From positions 1-11,804 of the forward strand of contig JAEWAA010000695.1 of assembly GCA_023391955.1 (NCBI GenBank): DNA of 11,804 bases, read 5' to 3'. The stretch's first letter is position 1. Each line of letters starts with the position of its first letter. Made by a program: the position numbers and the translations under genes. This stretch comes from Bacillota bacterium. GTDB taxonomy: Bacteria > Bacillota > Bacilli > Paenibacillales > NBRC-103111. Below the pieces are notes generated by a model. That model made no database searches. It was not told the DNA's origin and was given only the letters and a program-made list of their open reading frames with translations. Positions 1 to 6,739 of this stretch are shown one piece after another.

Positions 1-1
1 T

Positions 2-37
2 ACCCGGATCAAAAAAGCCATCGCCGCGTTGGCCTAA
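2..37 (+). CDS. C-terminal end of an unknown gene, cut by the window edge
   Basis: Reading in the second frame from the left edge gives eleven residues (TRIKKAIAALA) followed by a TAA stop at 35-37, then 50 bases to the peroxiredoxin start. A lysine/alanine-rich helical tail ending just before a strong ribosome binding site is what the end of an upstream co-directional gene would look like. The fragment is too short to name a family. If real, it may be co-transcribed with the peroxiredoxin, because no terminator hairpin lies between them. Confidence 0.45.
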   Translation, partial: TRIKKAIAALA

Positions 38-87
38 AAGCCCCTATACCAAATAGAAAAACAAACATTTCGAGGAGGAAATCATTC

Positions 88-648
88 ATGAGTCAAGTTG
101 TAGAAACCGCCGTTGTAAAAGTGGGCAAACCCGCCCCTTCCTTTAACCTGCTGTCCACCAAAAACCTGGAAACCCTGGAGGAGCGCGTAGCTCTGGAGGA
201 TTATAAAGGCAAGTGGCTGGTTGTGTTCTTCTGGCCTTTCGACTTCACCTTCGTTTGCCCGACTGAAATCATCTCCCTGAGCGATGCTTACGAAGAGTTC
301 CTGGATCTGGACTGCGAAATTGTCGGCATCTCCACCGACAGCGTCCACACCCACCGCGCCTGGATCAACACTCCCCGGGACGCAAAGGGCATCGGCGACA
401 TCAAATATCCGCTGGCTGCGGACTTCACCAAAGTAACCGCCCGCGCTTACGGCGTATTGGATGAGGAGCTGGGCGCCGCCAACCGCGGTCTGTTTATCAT
501 CGATCCGGAAGGCATCCTGCGCTACCAAGTGGTCACCGACCTGAACGTGGGCCGCAGCGTGGACGAAACTCTGCGTGTGCTCCAAGCCCTGCAAGCCGGC
601 GGACTGTGCCCGGCCAACTGGAAGCCCGGCGACAAAACATTGGCTTAA
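88..648 (+). CDS. ykuU: Typical 2-Cys peroxiredoxin (YkuU/AhpC-like thiol peroxidase)
   Basis: This 186-residue cytosolic thiol peroxidase would reduce hydrogen peroxide and organic hydroperoxides using electrons from a thioredoxin-like partner. The peroxidatic cysteine is C57 in FTFVCPTE, with P50, T54 and R133 (RGLFIID) completing the usual active site. The resolving cysteine is C174 in GGLCPANWKPG, which is typical of 2-Cys enzymes that form intersubunit disulfides. The length is full for the family. From memory, the protein resembles B. subtilis YkuU along its whole length, including the VDETLRVLQALQ-GGLCPANWKPG tail. The ATG at 88 follows an AGGAGG site at 73-78 with good spacing. A strong terminator follows at 686-713, so the gene ends a transcription unit. 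No PerR-like operator was seen in the short upstream gap. The family is certain; the symbol rests on remembered similarity. Confidence 0.95.
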   Translation: MSQVVETAVVKVGKPAPSFNLLSTKNLETLEERVALEDYKGKWLVVFFWPFDFTFVCPTEIISLSDAYEEFLDLDCEIVGISTDSVHTHRAWINTPRDAKGIGDIKYPLAADFTKVTARAYGVLDEELGAANRGLFIIDPEGILRYQVVTDLNVGRSVDETLRVLQALQAGGLCPANWKPGDKTLA

Positions 649-685
649 TCCTCGTATACAAACGGCATGTTGATGCCCCTTTTTC

Positions 686-720
686 CACCCGTCCGAGAAA
701 ACTCGGGCGGGTGTTTGGTT
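686..720 (+). terminator. Rho-independent terminator after the peroxiredoxin gene
   Basis: A 12-base-pair stem (left arm 686-697, right arm 702-713, one G-T wobble) closes on an AAAA loop and is followed by TTTGGTT. It lies 38 bases after the stop codon. Confidence 0.85.
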
Positions 721-803
721 TGCGGGTAAAAGGTAAGAGGTATCTTCCCGACGATGCCGGGAGATAGTGGGTAATAGAATAAACCTTGAAGGAGGAGAAA
801 GCC

Positions 804-2138
804 ATGCAGGAACGAATGAGCAACCGGGCACTCCCGTTGGCGCTGGCCGCCTGTTTCCTGCTGCCGGTGCTGGTCACAGGCTGCGGCAAGGATAAGGCCG
901 CCCCCTCCCCTGCCGCTCCGCCTCCTATGGCCACCGGTTCCATGTCTGCCGTGACACCTGCTCCCTCGGCTTCGCCCGTTGTACGGGCAACCGCATCCCC
1001 CGTCAAATCGGGGACTCCGGCCGCTCCAACCAATGGCTCAAGCAGCACCGCCCTTCAAGACAGGCTGAAGAGCATGACCCCGGATGAGAAGCTGGGGCAG
1101 CTCTTGATCGCCGGATTGGACGGGATGGAGGCCGGAGAGGAGGCCCGCCGTTTAGTGACGGAAACCCATGTGGCCGGCTTCATTCTGTATAAACCCAATA
1201 TGACGGATGCCGGGCAAACCGTCACCCTGTTGAACCGGCTGAAGGAATTTAACCGCCCCTCCGGAATACCGCTGCTGCTCAGTGTGGACCAGGAAGGCGG
1301 GAAGGTAAGCCGGCTGCCCGTCGATATCGAGCTGCCCGCCAACCGGGACCTTGCCGCCGGGGGCACGCCGGACCGGGCAAGAGCGCTGGGCAAGGCCGTG
1401 GGGCAGGAGCTCAAGGCCTTCGGCTTTAATCTGAACTATGCGCCGGTGCTGGATATCAACAGCAATCCCGCCAACCCGGTGATTGGCCCCCGCTCCTACG
1501 GCTCCGATGCCAATATCGTCAAGCTCTACGGGCTGGCGGCCATGCAAGGCCTGCGGGACGGCGGCGTGATCCCTGTGGTCAAGCATTTTCCCGGGCATGG
1601 GGACACTTCCACCGATTCCCATCAGGAGCTGCCGGTAGTGAACAAGTCACTGGCGGAGCTGGAGAAGCTGGAGCTGCAGCCTTTCCGGGCCGCCGCGGAA
1701 GCCGGGGCGGACGCCATCATGGCGGCGCATATTCTGCTGCCCCGGCTGGACCCGGATTATCCGGCCACATTATCGCCGGCGATTATTACAGGGCTGCTCC
1801 GGGAGAAAATCGGCTACAGCGGCGTTGTCATCACCGATGATATGACCATGGGCGCCATCGCTAAGCATTATCCCTTAAAGGACGCCGCCGTCCGGGCAGT
1901 GTTGGCGGGCTGCGACCTGGTTCTGGTCGCCCATGGCTACAGCCAGGTGCAGGAGGCGGCGCAGGGATTGAAGGAGGCGCTGGCCGACGGCAGGCTGACC
2001 TGGGCCCGGGTAGACGAAAGCGTCGCGCGGGTGCTGGCCCTGAAGGCCTCTCGGCAGCTGGCGGACACGCCTGTTGCCGCGTCCCCGGACATCGGGGCGC
2101 TGCGTGCCGCCGTGAAGCAGGCGCTGGCCTTGCAATAG
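804..2138 (+). CDS. nagZ: Lipoprotein beta-N-acetylhexosaminidase, glycoside hydrolase family 3 (NagZ-like)
   Basis: The 444-residue product would remove N-acetylglucosamine from cell-wall muropeptides or chitooligosaccharides outside the membrane. Residues 1-26 form a lipoprotein signal peptide with lipobox LVTGC, so C27 would be lipidated. Residues 28-80 are a Pro/Ala/Ser/Thr-rich spacer. The GH3 catalytic barrel starts near MTPDEKLGQLL and carries KHFPGHGDTSTDSH at 260-273; by analogy with NagZ, D271 and H273 form the acid/base dyad. The probable nucleophile is D345 in VITDDMTMGAI. There is no second GH3 domain after the barrel, unlike the longer Bacillus NagZ, and the length fits single-domain NagZ. 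The start at ATG 804 is chosen because AAGGAGG (789-795) lies eight bases before it; an in-frame TTG at 786 would place that site inside the gene. A TAGAAT at 775-780 could be a -10, but no good -35 was found. Confidence 0.93.
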   Translation: MQERMSNRALPLALAACFLLPVLVTGCGKDKAAPSPAAPPPMATGSMSAVTPAPSASPVVRATASPVKSGTPAAPTNGSSSTALQDRLKSMTPDEKLGQLLIAGLDGMEAGEEARRLVTETHVAGFILYKPNMTDAGQTVTLLNRLKEFNRPSGIPLLLSVDQEGGKVSRLPVDIELPANRDLAAGGTPDRARALGKAVGQELKAFGFNLNYAPVLDINSNPANPVIGPRSYGSDANIVKLYGLAAMQGLRDGGVIPVVKHFPGHGDTSTDSHQELPVVNKSLAELEKLELQPFRAAAEAGADAIMAAHILLPRLDPDYPATLSPAIITGLLREKIGYSGVVITDDMTMGAIAKHYPLKDAAVRAVLAGCDLVLVAHGYSQVQEAAQGLKEALADGRLTWARVDESVARVLALKASRQLADTPVAASPDIGALRAAVKQALALQ

Positions 2139-2210
2139 CCGCTGCCGTACCTGTCGTACTGCCGCCCCGAAGTGCCGCTGCAGCATCGCACCGAGTTAAG
2201 TCGCCCATTC

Positions 2211-2393
2211 TAACGAATGTCAGAAGGCTTATTTTCGCAAAAACAGCCGGTTTGAGAATGTAACGAATGTGAGCCACGTTATCTCCTGCTCACGGGGCTG
2301 ATTCCAGCTTGTTTCTATGAAATAAGCTTCTACAGATTCGTTAGAACGGGAAACGGAGCCATATCGGCAAAATAACGCCGCTGAGATTCGTTA
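2211..2393. repeat. Intergenic four-dyad element A
   Basis: Four related sites lie in the gap between two convergent genes: TAACGAATG-type at 2211-2231 and 2261-2281 on the plus strand, and the same motif inverted at 2323-2343 and 2373-2393. Sites 2 and 4 are perfect TAACG-N11-CGTTA dyads; sites 1 and 3 have one degenerate half. Centre spacing is 50, 62 and 50 bases. The outer 50-base units are recognisable inverted copies of each other, both containing TTATTTT after the dyad. A 10-base-pair hairpin (AGCTTGTTTC with GAAATAAGCT, 2306-2328) sits near the middle. The element starts 72 bases after the hexosaminidase stop and ends 53 bases before the shared terminator, so it would be part of the 3' untranslated RNA if transcribed. 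Positions were counted by eye. Confidence 0.8.
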
Positions 2394-2445
2394 GAGCATG
2401 GTTGCCGGGAAATGTTTGCCGGGAGCCCGCGTGCTTCAACAGAAA

Positions 2446-2480
2446 AAACCGCCGGAGCCATGGTCCGGCGGTTTGCTTTT
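2446..2480. terminator. Bidirectional rho-independent terminator between convergent genes
   Basis: A perfect 11-base-pair stem (AAACCGCCGGA at 2446-2456, TCCGGCGGTTT at 2464-2474) with a GCCATGG loop has an A-run on its left side and GCTTTT on its right. It can end the hexosaminidase transcript on the plus strand and the small-gene transcript (stop at 2499) on the minus strand. Confidence 0.88.
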
Positions 2481-2498
2481 GGATGAGGTGAAGATGGG

Positions 2499-2765
2499 TT
2501 ATTGCAGCAAAAACGGGTCTGCATGTACCTCAAAGCCGTGCTGCTCCAGCAGATAGCCCAGATAGCGGTTTTCCTTCTTGAAATTCCAATCCGCCGTAAA
2601 CAGCACCTTGCTGGAAAAGGTGTATCTGGCGATCAGCGCACCGGATACGTACAGCTCGAAGCACTCCGGATGATGGCTCAAGGCGTATTCCCCCTGAATA
2701 TAATCCGTGTTCGGCTCCCGCTTCTCCAATGCGGTGAGCAGAATGCTCCTGATCTCGTTTTTCAT
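2499..2765 (-). CDS. Small protein of unknown function, 88 residues
   Basis: I do not recognise this protein. It has no signal peptide, membrane segment or metal motif. An N-terminal helix with charged residues is followed by alternating hydrophobic strands (CFELYVSGALIARYTF, KVLFTADWNF) and a C-terminal helix (NRYLGYLLEQHGFEV), suggesting a small soluble alpha/beta domain. The ATG at 2765 follows GGAGGG on the minus strand with a somewhat long spacing of about 11 bases. It lies 96 bases downstream of the FAD oxidoreductase on the same strand with no terminator visible between, so the two may be co-transcribed. A clean bidirectional terminator 25 bases past its stop supports it being a real gene. 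Confidence 0.75.
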   Translation of the reverse strand: MKNEIRSILLTALEKREPNTDYIQGEYALSHHPECFELYVSGALIARYTFSSKVLFTADWNFKKENRYLGYLLEQHGFEVHADPFLLQ

Positions 2766-2861
2766 AAGGAATCACACCCTCCGGGGATAATCCGGTTCAT
2801 ATAAGCAACCGTTTATCATGTTGTTCGACAGCGGAGGGGCATTCCCTTTCGTCATTCATGT

Positions 2862-4238
2862 CTATTCCTTGACGGACGCAGAAGCGGCGTGCACCGCCAG
2901 CTCTTCCCCCAGCCAGGCGCCCTGGGCCACCAGCTTGCGCTGGAGCTCACCCACGTTCACCTGACGGGAGGTGATGCCTCCGGCCTCCACCGCCAGAGCG
3001 GCGGCTGTTCCGGATGCCTCGCCCATGGCGAAGCAGTTGGGCATCACCCGAAGCGATCCCTGGACCACCCGGTCCGAGGAGGCAGCCCGGCCCGGTACCC
3101 ACAGATTGTCCAGCCCCTTGGGCAGCAGGCAGCGGTAAGGCACACCATGGGATTCTCCGGGGTTCAGGCGATGAATCTGGGTTTTCCCCTTGCTGTTGGC
3201 CATGTGAACATCAATAAAGTATGAATTACGGGCGATATCATCAGGAAAGCTGCGCAGCTCCATAAAGTCCTCGGTGACCAGCACGTAATCCCCTTCAATC
3301 CGGCGGGTTTCCCGGATGCCCAGCTGCTCGCCGGTGGCTACCACATGGACCTGCTCGAAGCCCGGCACATACTTGCGCAGGAAGTTCACCTGCACCTGCA
3401 CCAGCTTGCGGCCCTCCATCGCCCCGCGGGTCAGATCCTCGGGTTTGGTGCCGTCGATTCCGAACACATGCCCGAAGTTCACGCTGACCAGATCGTCCGC
3501 CAGCCAGGCAAAGCCGGATACCTTCTTCCGGCCCTCGGGAAGATCGCCGTTGTCCATGGCTTTCTGAACAGCCTGAGGAATTTGGCCGCCGTCCCCGCTT
3601 TCCTCCAAATATTGCATAAACCGCTTCTGGTCCGCACGGGCCAGCACATAGCACATGGTGCCCGGCTGGAGCTCGCCATCTTCCCCGCCCTTCTGGAAAG
3701 GTGCACCTGCACGTGCCGCAAGGTCGCCGTCTCCGGTGGCATCGATGAAATATGTGCTTTTGACCACAGAAAGCCCGGCTTTGTTGGCCAAAATAACACC
3801 CTCCAGCCGGCTGCCATCCTCTGCCATCAGCACGTCCGCCACGAAGGTGTGGAACAGCACCCGGACCCCTGCCTCAGTCACCGCAGCATCATAAACCAGC
3901 TTCAGCACCTCGGCGTCAATGGGCACCCAGTCTAGCTCTTCCCCGTAACGCTCCCGGAACACCGCCGGGCTGGCCGCCTTCATGCTCTCCAGAAGCTCCA
4001 GTCCGATCCCCCGGATAACCGGCTTTTCCTTATCCGTGTACGGGCAAAATGCCGGGACCAGTGCCAGCGTCCCCATACCGCCGAGAAATCCGCGCTGCTC
4101 CAGCAGCAGGACTCTTGCACCGTTCCGCGCCGCCGCCAATGCCGCCGCCACCCCGGCGGGGCCGCCCCCTACTACCAACACATCCGTTTCTGCCGCAACC
4201 GGCAGCACTTTTGCCGCCACCCGATATCCTTCGCTCAT
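2862..4238 (-). CDS. FAD-dependent oxidoreductase (FAD_oxidored family)
   Basis: This 458-residue soluble flavoprotein has an N-terminal Rossmann fold: VLVVGGGPAG at 20-29, with E47 at the end of the second strand to bind the adenosine ribose. FLGGMGT follows at 51-57. The second dinucleotide-binding motif FIDATGDGDLA spans about 164-174. The C-terminal part has GRAASSDRVVQGSLRVMPN and MGEASGTAAALA, the closing FAD contact typical of PF12831-type proteins. Family members often sit in sugar or uronate utilisation loci, but the substrate cannot be read from the sequence. The ATG at 4238 is preceded by two GGAGG-like sites; the upstream AGGAGG has the better spacing (about 10 bases). It is transcribed divergently from a LacI-type regulator across a 125-base gap containing a perfect dyad, which suggests, but does not prove, control by that regulator. 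Confidence 0.9.
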   Translation of the reverse strand: MSEGYRVAAKVLPVAAETDVLVVGGGPAGVAAALAAARNGARVLLLEQRGFLGGMGTLALVPAFCPYTDKEKPVIRGIGLELLESMKAASPAVFRERYGEELDWVPIDAEVLKLVYDAAVTEAGVRVLFHTFVADVLMAEDGSRLEGVILANKAGLSVVKSTYFIDATGDGDLAARAGAPFQKGGEDGELQPGTMCYVLARADQKRFMQYLEESGDGGQIPQAVQKAMDNGDLPEGRKKVSGFAWLADDLVSVNFGHVFGIDGTKPEDLTRGAMEGRKLVQVQVNFLRKYVPGFEQVHVVATGEQLGIRETRRIEGDYVLVTEDFMELRSFPDDIARNSYFIDVHMANSKGKTQIHRLNPGESHGVPYRCLLPKGLDNLWVPGRAASSDRVVQGSLRVMPNCFAMGEASGTAAALAVEAGGITSRQVNVGELQRKLVAQGAWLGEELAVHAASASVKE

Positions 4239-4363
4239 ATCCTCCGAACCTCCTGTAGGAATGTTTTGAAGCGTATTGGGTACGCCTCTAATTACTTTCA
4301 GTGTATAATAAAGATAAGCTTCCGTTTAGTTATCATTTGGTTTACATAAAGGAGAATTATGCC
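4239..4363. promoter_or_regulatory. Divergent control region between the oxidoreductase and the LacI-type gene
   Basis: The gap holds the ribosome binding sites of both genes. For the regulator there is a consensus TATAAT at 4304-4309, preceded by TG two bases upstream, but the hexamer 17 bases further upstream (TACGCC) is a poor -35. On the minus strand the same AT-rich patch offers TATTAT or TATACA as a -10 with no clear -35. The dyad at 4271-4285 lies between the two start codons. Confidence 0.55.
4271..4285. promoter_or_regulatory. Candidate operator GCGTA-N5-TACGC
   Basis: A perfect 5+5 inverted repeat with a TTGGG centre covers the place where the -35 of the plus-strand promoter should be. 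It lies 33 bases upstream of the oxidoreductase start, downstream of its probable promoter. That position suits a repressor acting on both genes. It lacks the central CG of many LacI-family operators, so the binding protein is not assigned with certainty. Confidence 0.45.
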
Positions 4364-5413
4364 ATGTCCCGCAAAAAAATAACGATGGACGATCTGGCCC
4401 GCGAGCTGGGGGTGAGCCGCCTGACCGTGTCCAAAGCGCTGCGCGGCTTGCCGGGTATGTCTCTGGAGACTCGCCGGGAGATTCTCCGCCTGGCCGAGGA
4501 GAAGGGCTATATGACCCGGGAGCAAAAAGAAAGCTCTCTATTTGAGCATACCTCTCTGCAGGCGCTCCAGCCGAGGCGGTTCTATATGGTGCTCCAGGAA
4601 AGTGCCACCACCCCTTCCCAAATTCATCTGGAGCTGCTGAAGGGGCTGAACCAGCGTTTTCACGGTTCCCATTCCTCCGTAGCGCCACTGTTCGCCCCTT
4701 CTGTTGCTTCCCATTCCGACGTGGCGTGGCGGGAATGGTCGGAGGGTTGCGGTTTGGCATATGCAGATGGGATTTTCATTCCGCCCATGACTCCCCCGGA
4801 GCTGGAAAAACGCCTCCTGGACCTGCCCCTGCCGCGGATTCTGCTGAACTTCCCGCCTACGGGAGCGACGGCGGACAGTGTAGTCTGGGACGTGTATGAA
4901 TCCGTCCGGCAGGCGGTCCAGCTTCTGGCGGACCATGGCCACCGCCGGATTCTGTATATCGGCGACACTCATTCCTCCCGGGGCTACAGGCTCCGGTGGT
5001 CGGCCTTCGCCGAGGCCATGGCTGAGGTGGGGCTGGAGGCCGACAGGGCCCGGCATCTGACCTTGTCCCTGGCAGAAGGAGCCGCTTGGCAGAAGGAGTT
5101 TCTGCGGTTAATGGCTGCGGAGAAGCCGACCGCCTTGCTCAATGCTGTAGAGGGGCATCTGCCGTGGATCTATTATTTATGCAGCCAGTCCGGCCTCTCC
5201 ATTCCGGCAGACTGTTCTCTGGTCAGTCTGGATGTGACGGCGGAGCCGCCTGCTCCGGGCCTATGCTACTTCTACCTGCCCGTGCGGGAAACCGGGGCCC
5301 GCGCCGCGGACCGGATGATCTGGCGGATCGCCAATCCGGGGGAGCCGCTGGAGCATCTGCGCCTGCAGGGTCGGCTAGTTCCGGGGGACAGCCTGCGCAG
5401 CTATCCCTCTTGA
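4364..5413 (+). CDS. LacI/GalR-family transcriptional regulator
   Basis: The 349-residue protein begins with a helix-turn-helix (ITMDDLARELGVSRLTVSKALRG, about 6-28) followed by the usual third helix and EEKGYM near 46-50. The rest is a periplasmic-binding-protein-like effector domain, including ADGIFIPP, HGHRRILYIGDTHSSRGYRLR and a C-terminal GARAADRMIWRIANPGEP. The linker after the helix-turn-helix lacks a standard hinge motif and the effector domain is divergent, so the ligand is not predictable. The ATG at 4364 is chosen because AAAGGAGA (4348-4355) is well placed; an in-frame GTG at 4301 would overlap the TATAAT promoter. It probably controls the divergent FAD oxidoreductase and itself through the dyad at 4271-4285. 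This is inferred from position only. Confidence 0.9.
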   Translation: MSRKKITMDDLARELGVSRLTVSKALRGLPGMSLETRREILRLAEEKGYMTREQKESSLFEHTSLQALQPRRFYMVLQESATTPSQIHLELLKGLNQRFHGSHSSVAPLFAPSVASHSDVAWREWSEGCGLAYADGIFIPPMTPPELEKRLLDLPLPRILLNFPPTGATADSVVWDVYESVRQAVQLLADHGHRRILYIGDTHSSRGYRLRWSAFAEAMAEVGLEADRARHLTLSLAEGAAWQKEFLRLMAAEKPTALLNAVEGHLPWIYYLCSQSGLSIPADCSLVSLDVTAEPPAPGLCYFYLPVRETGARAADRMIWRIANPGEPLEHLRLQGRLVPGDSLRSYPS

Positions 5414-5474
5414 CCGGTAACTCACAGGCACGTGGGACAAGCACAGACAACTGAATTCGCCAGAGTGATGTGAT

Positions 5475-5666
5475 GTAAGCGTCATAAAATGTATGCTATC
5501 CGGCTATTCGCCTCTCATTTTCCCGAATAGCCATCATAAAATGGTTCTTATTCGCTCAATCTTGCCGATTTGGCAGAGCTTAAGCGGCATTAGCATACAT
5601 TTGTTGATCGCTATTTGGCCATTTCCATTCATTTTTCGCCAATAGCAATCATTTGATGTGCGCTAT
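5475..5666. repeat. Intergenic four-dyad element B (ATAGC variant)
   Basis: Four related 25-base sites lie at 5475-5499 and 5527-5551 (plus orientation) and at 5590-5614 and 5642-5666 (inverted). The shared pattern is ATAGC, a core resembling ATCATAAAATG, then GCTAT. Site 4 is a perfect ATAGC-N15-GCTAT dyad. Centre spacing is 52, 63 and 52 bases. Secondary pairings overlay this: GGCTATTCG (5502-5510) with CGAATAGCC (5524-5532), and ATGTATGCTA (5489-5498) with TAGCATACAT (5591-5600). The element begins 61 bases after the LacI-type stop codon and ends 80 bases before the terminator at 5747. The architecture matches elements A, C1 and C2 but the arm sequence differs. Confidence 0.75.
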
Positions 5667-5746
5667 CATTTTAACCGCGCGCCGGGAGACCGCGAACGGT
5701 CAGAAAAAGGACCTCCTCCCTCTGAGCGTTTATATGCCAGCATGAC

Positions 5747-5777
5747 AAAGAAGGACAGCCTTGAGCTGCCCTTCTTT
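5747..5777. terminator. Terminator hairpin downstream of the SagB-type gene, possibly bidirectional
   Basis: AAAGAAGG-A-CAGC (5747-5759) pairs with GCTG-C-CCTTCTTT (5765-5777), 12 base pairs with one A-C mismatch, around a 5-base loop. It lies 52 bases past the minus-strand gene stop at 5830. The T-rich tract on either strand is within the stem rather than after it, so strength is uncertain. Confidence 0.65.
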
Positions 5778-5829
5778 ACTGATCCGGTTATGCGGACGTG
5801 TTTGCAATAAGGATGGTCTTCTTGCCTTG

Positions 5830-6594
5830 CTACAGCTGAACTCCAACCGGCGCCGCATACACCACAAACTCTTCCTCGCCGTCCACCTGAAGCAGGCGGT
5901 CCGCCACCTCCTGCTCAAACGCGGCTATGGCGCAGGTTCCGCACCCGATAGCGTGAGCGGACAGATAGAGATTTTGCATGACATGGCCCACATCCATCAG
6001 CATCACCCGGTGGGATGCGATGGAGTATCTCCATTCACTGCGGTACGCCACCGCCGTATAAAAGAAGGTGACTGCTCCTTTGGCCGCCCAGCCTTGCCCG
6101 CACAGACTCACTGACACCTCATCCTCCAGATTGTCCACCGCCCCAACAAACTCCAAGGCATGCTCCATCGGCAGATAATGATAGATGCCCTTCTCCAAAC
6201 CCTCCACCTGAAACACAGCCAGGTAGGTCTCAAAAGGATGCCGGGCTCCTGCCGAAGGCACGGGACGAAGCGCCGCATAATTGCTGCCGCGGATGCCTGT
6301 CACCCCTTGAGTGGACCACAGCAGGAATGCCAGCTGCTCCAGAGTAATGGGCTCCTGCTTGTACACCCTGACGCTTTTGCGGGCATGGAGCAAAGCCAGG
6401 TAGTCCGCTTCCTTCACCACTCCGGCAAAGTCCTTGGTCAGCGGAATAACCGTTGCTCCTTTAGCGGGATGGGATAAGGGCGGTTGGGGCAGCTTTTTGC
6501 TTTGATCGGATTCATACTGGTCCTTCCCGAAGATGCTCTTCATAAACCTGCGGTTGTCCTGAATCTGACGGCGCACTTCATCCTCTGACAGCAT
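5830..6594 (-). CDS. SagB/ThcOx-type nitroreductase-family flavoprotein
   Basis: This 254-residue protein belongs to the FMN-binding nitroreductase superfamily. ARKSVRVY at 71-78 gives the phosphate-binding arginine region; PSAGARHPFETY at 113-124 matches the PS-G-RHP-E signature of SagB-type dehydrogenases. GWAAKGAV (168-174) and DVGHVMQNLYLSAHAIGCGTCAI (201-223) complete the core. In RiPP pathways, SagB enzymes oxidise azolines to azoles. No precursor peptide, cyclodehydratase or transporter is present here, so a stand-alone oxidoreductase is more likely and the substrate is unknown. ATG 6594 is chosen because GGAGGG (6602-6607) lies seven bases upstream; the longer reading frame to 6651 has no such site. 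It is divergent from the DUF4395 gene across 145 bases. Confidence 0.88.
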   Translation of the reverse strand: MLSEDEVRRQIQDNRRFMKSIFGKDQYESDQSKKLPQPPLSHPAKGATVIPLTKDFAGVVKEADYLALLHARKSVRVYKQEPITLEQLAFLLWSTQGVTGIRGSNYAALRPVPSAGARHPFETYLAVFQVEGLEKGIYHYLPMEHALEFVGAVDNLEDEVSVSLCGQGWAAKGAVTFFYTAVAYRSEWRYSIASHRVMLMDVGHVMQNLYLSAHAIGCGTCAIAAFEQEVADRLLQVDGEEEFVVYAAPVGVQL

Positions 6595-6658
6595 GTTTCT
6601 TCCCTCCATATGGTTCTGATTTGTTGTGAAATATATCCAATTGTACCCCAATCCCGCA

Positions 6659-6688
6659 TTGACGGATAGACCCGTTCCTTGCTACAAT
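6659..6688 (+). promoter_or_regulatory. Sigma-A-type promoter with extended -10 for the DUF4395 gene
   Basis: TTGACG (6659-6664) and TACAAT (6683-6688) are separated by 18 bases, with TGC directly before the -10 (6680-6682). Transcription would start near 6695, giving a leader of about 45 bases that contains the GGAGG site before ATG 6740. Confidence 0.75.
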
Positions 6689-6739
6689 AATTACAATTAA
6701 TCCAATGAATTTAATGAGATTTAACGGAGGCGAATCCTC

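Noticed and set aside
741..766. Hairpin TATCT-TCCCG / CGGGAGATA in front of the hexosaminidase gene as a riboswitch or second terminator
   Set aside because: It is a single short stem with one bulge and no T-run, and it lies at or upstream of the likely promoter position, so no regulatory claim is justified.
82..831. Long open frame antisense to the peroxiredoxin gene (249 codons)
   Set aside because: It is a shadow of a GC-rich gene with strong codon structure, has no ribosome binding site, runs through a terminator and has no recognisable domain.
4301..4363. Upstream GTG extension of the LacI-type regulator by 21 codons
   Set aside because: It would begin within the TATAAT promoter and places the AAAGGAGA site inside the coding region; the family normally starts just before the helix-turn-helix.
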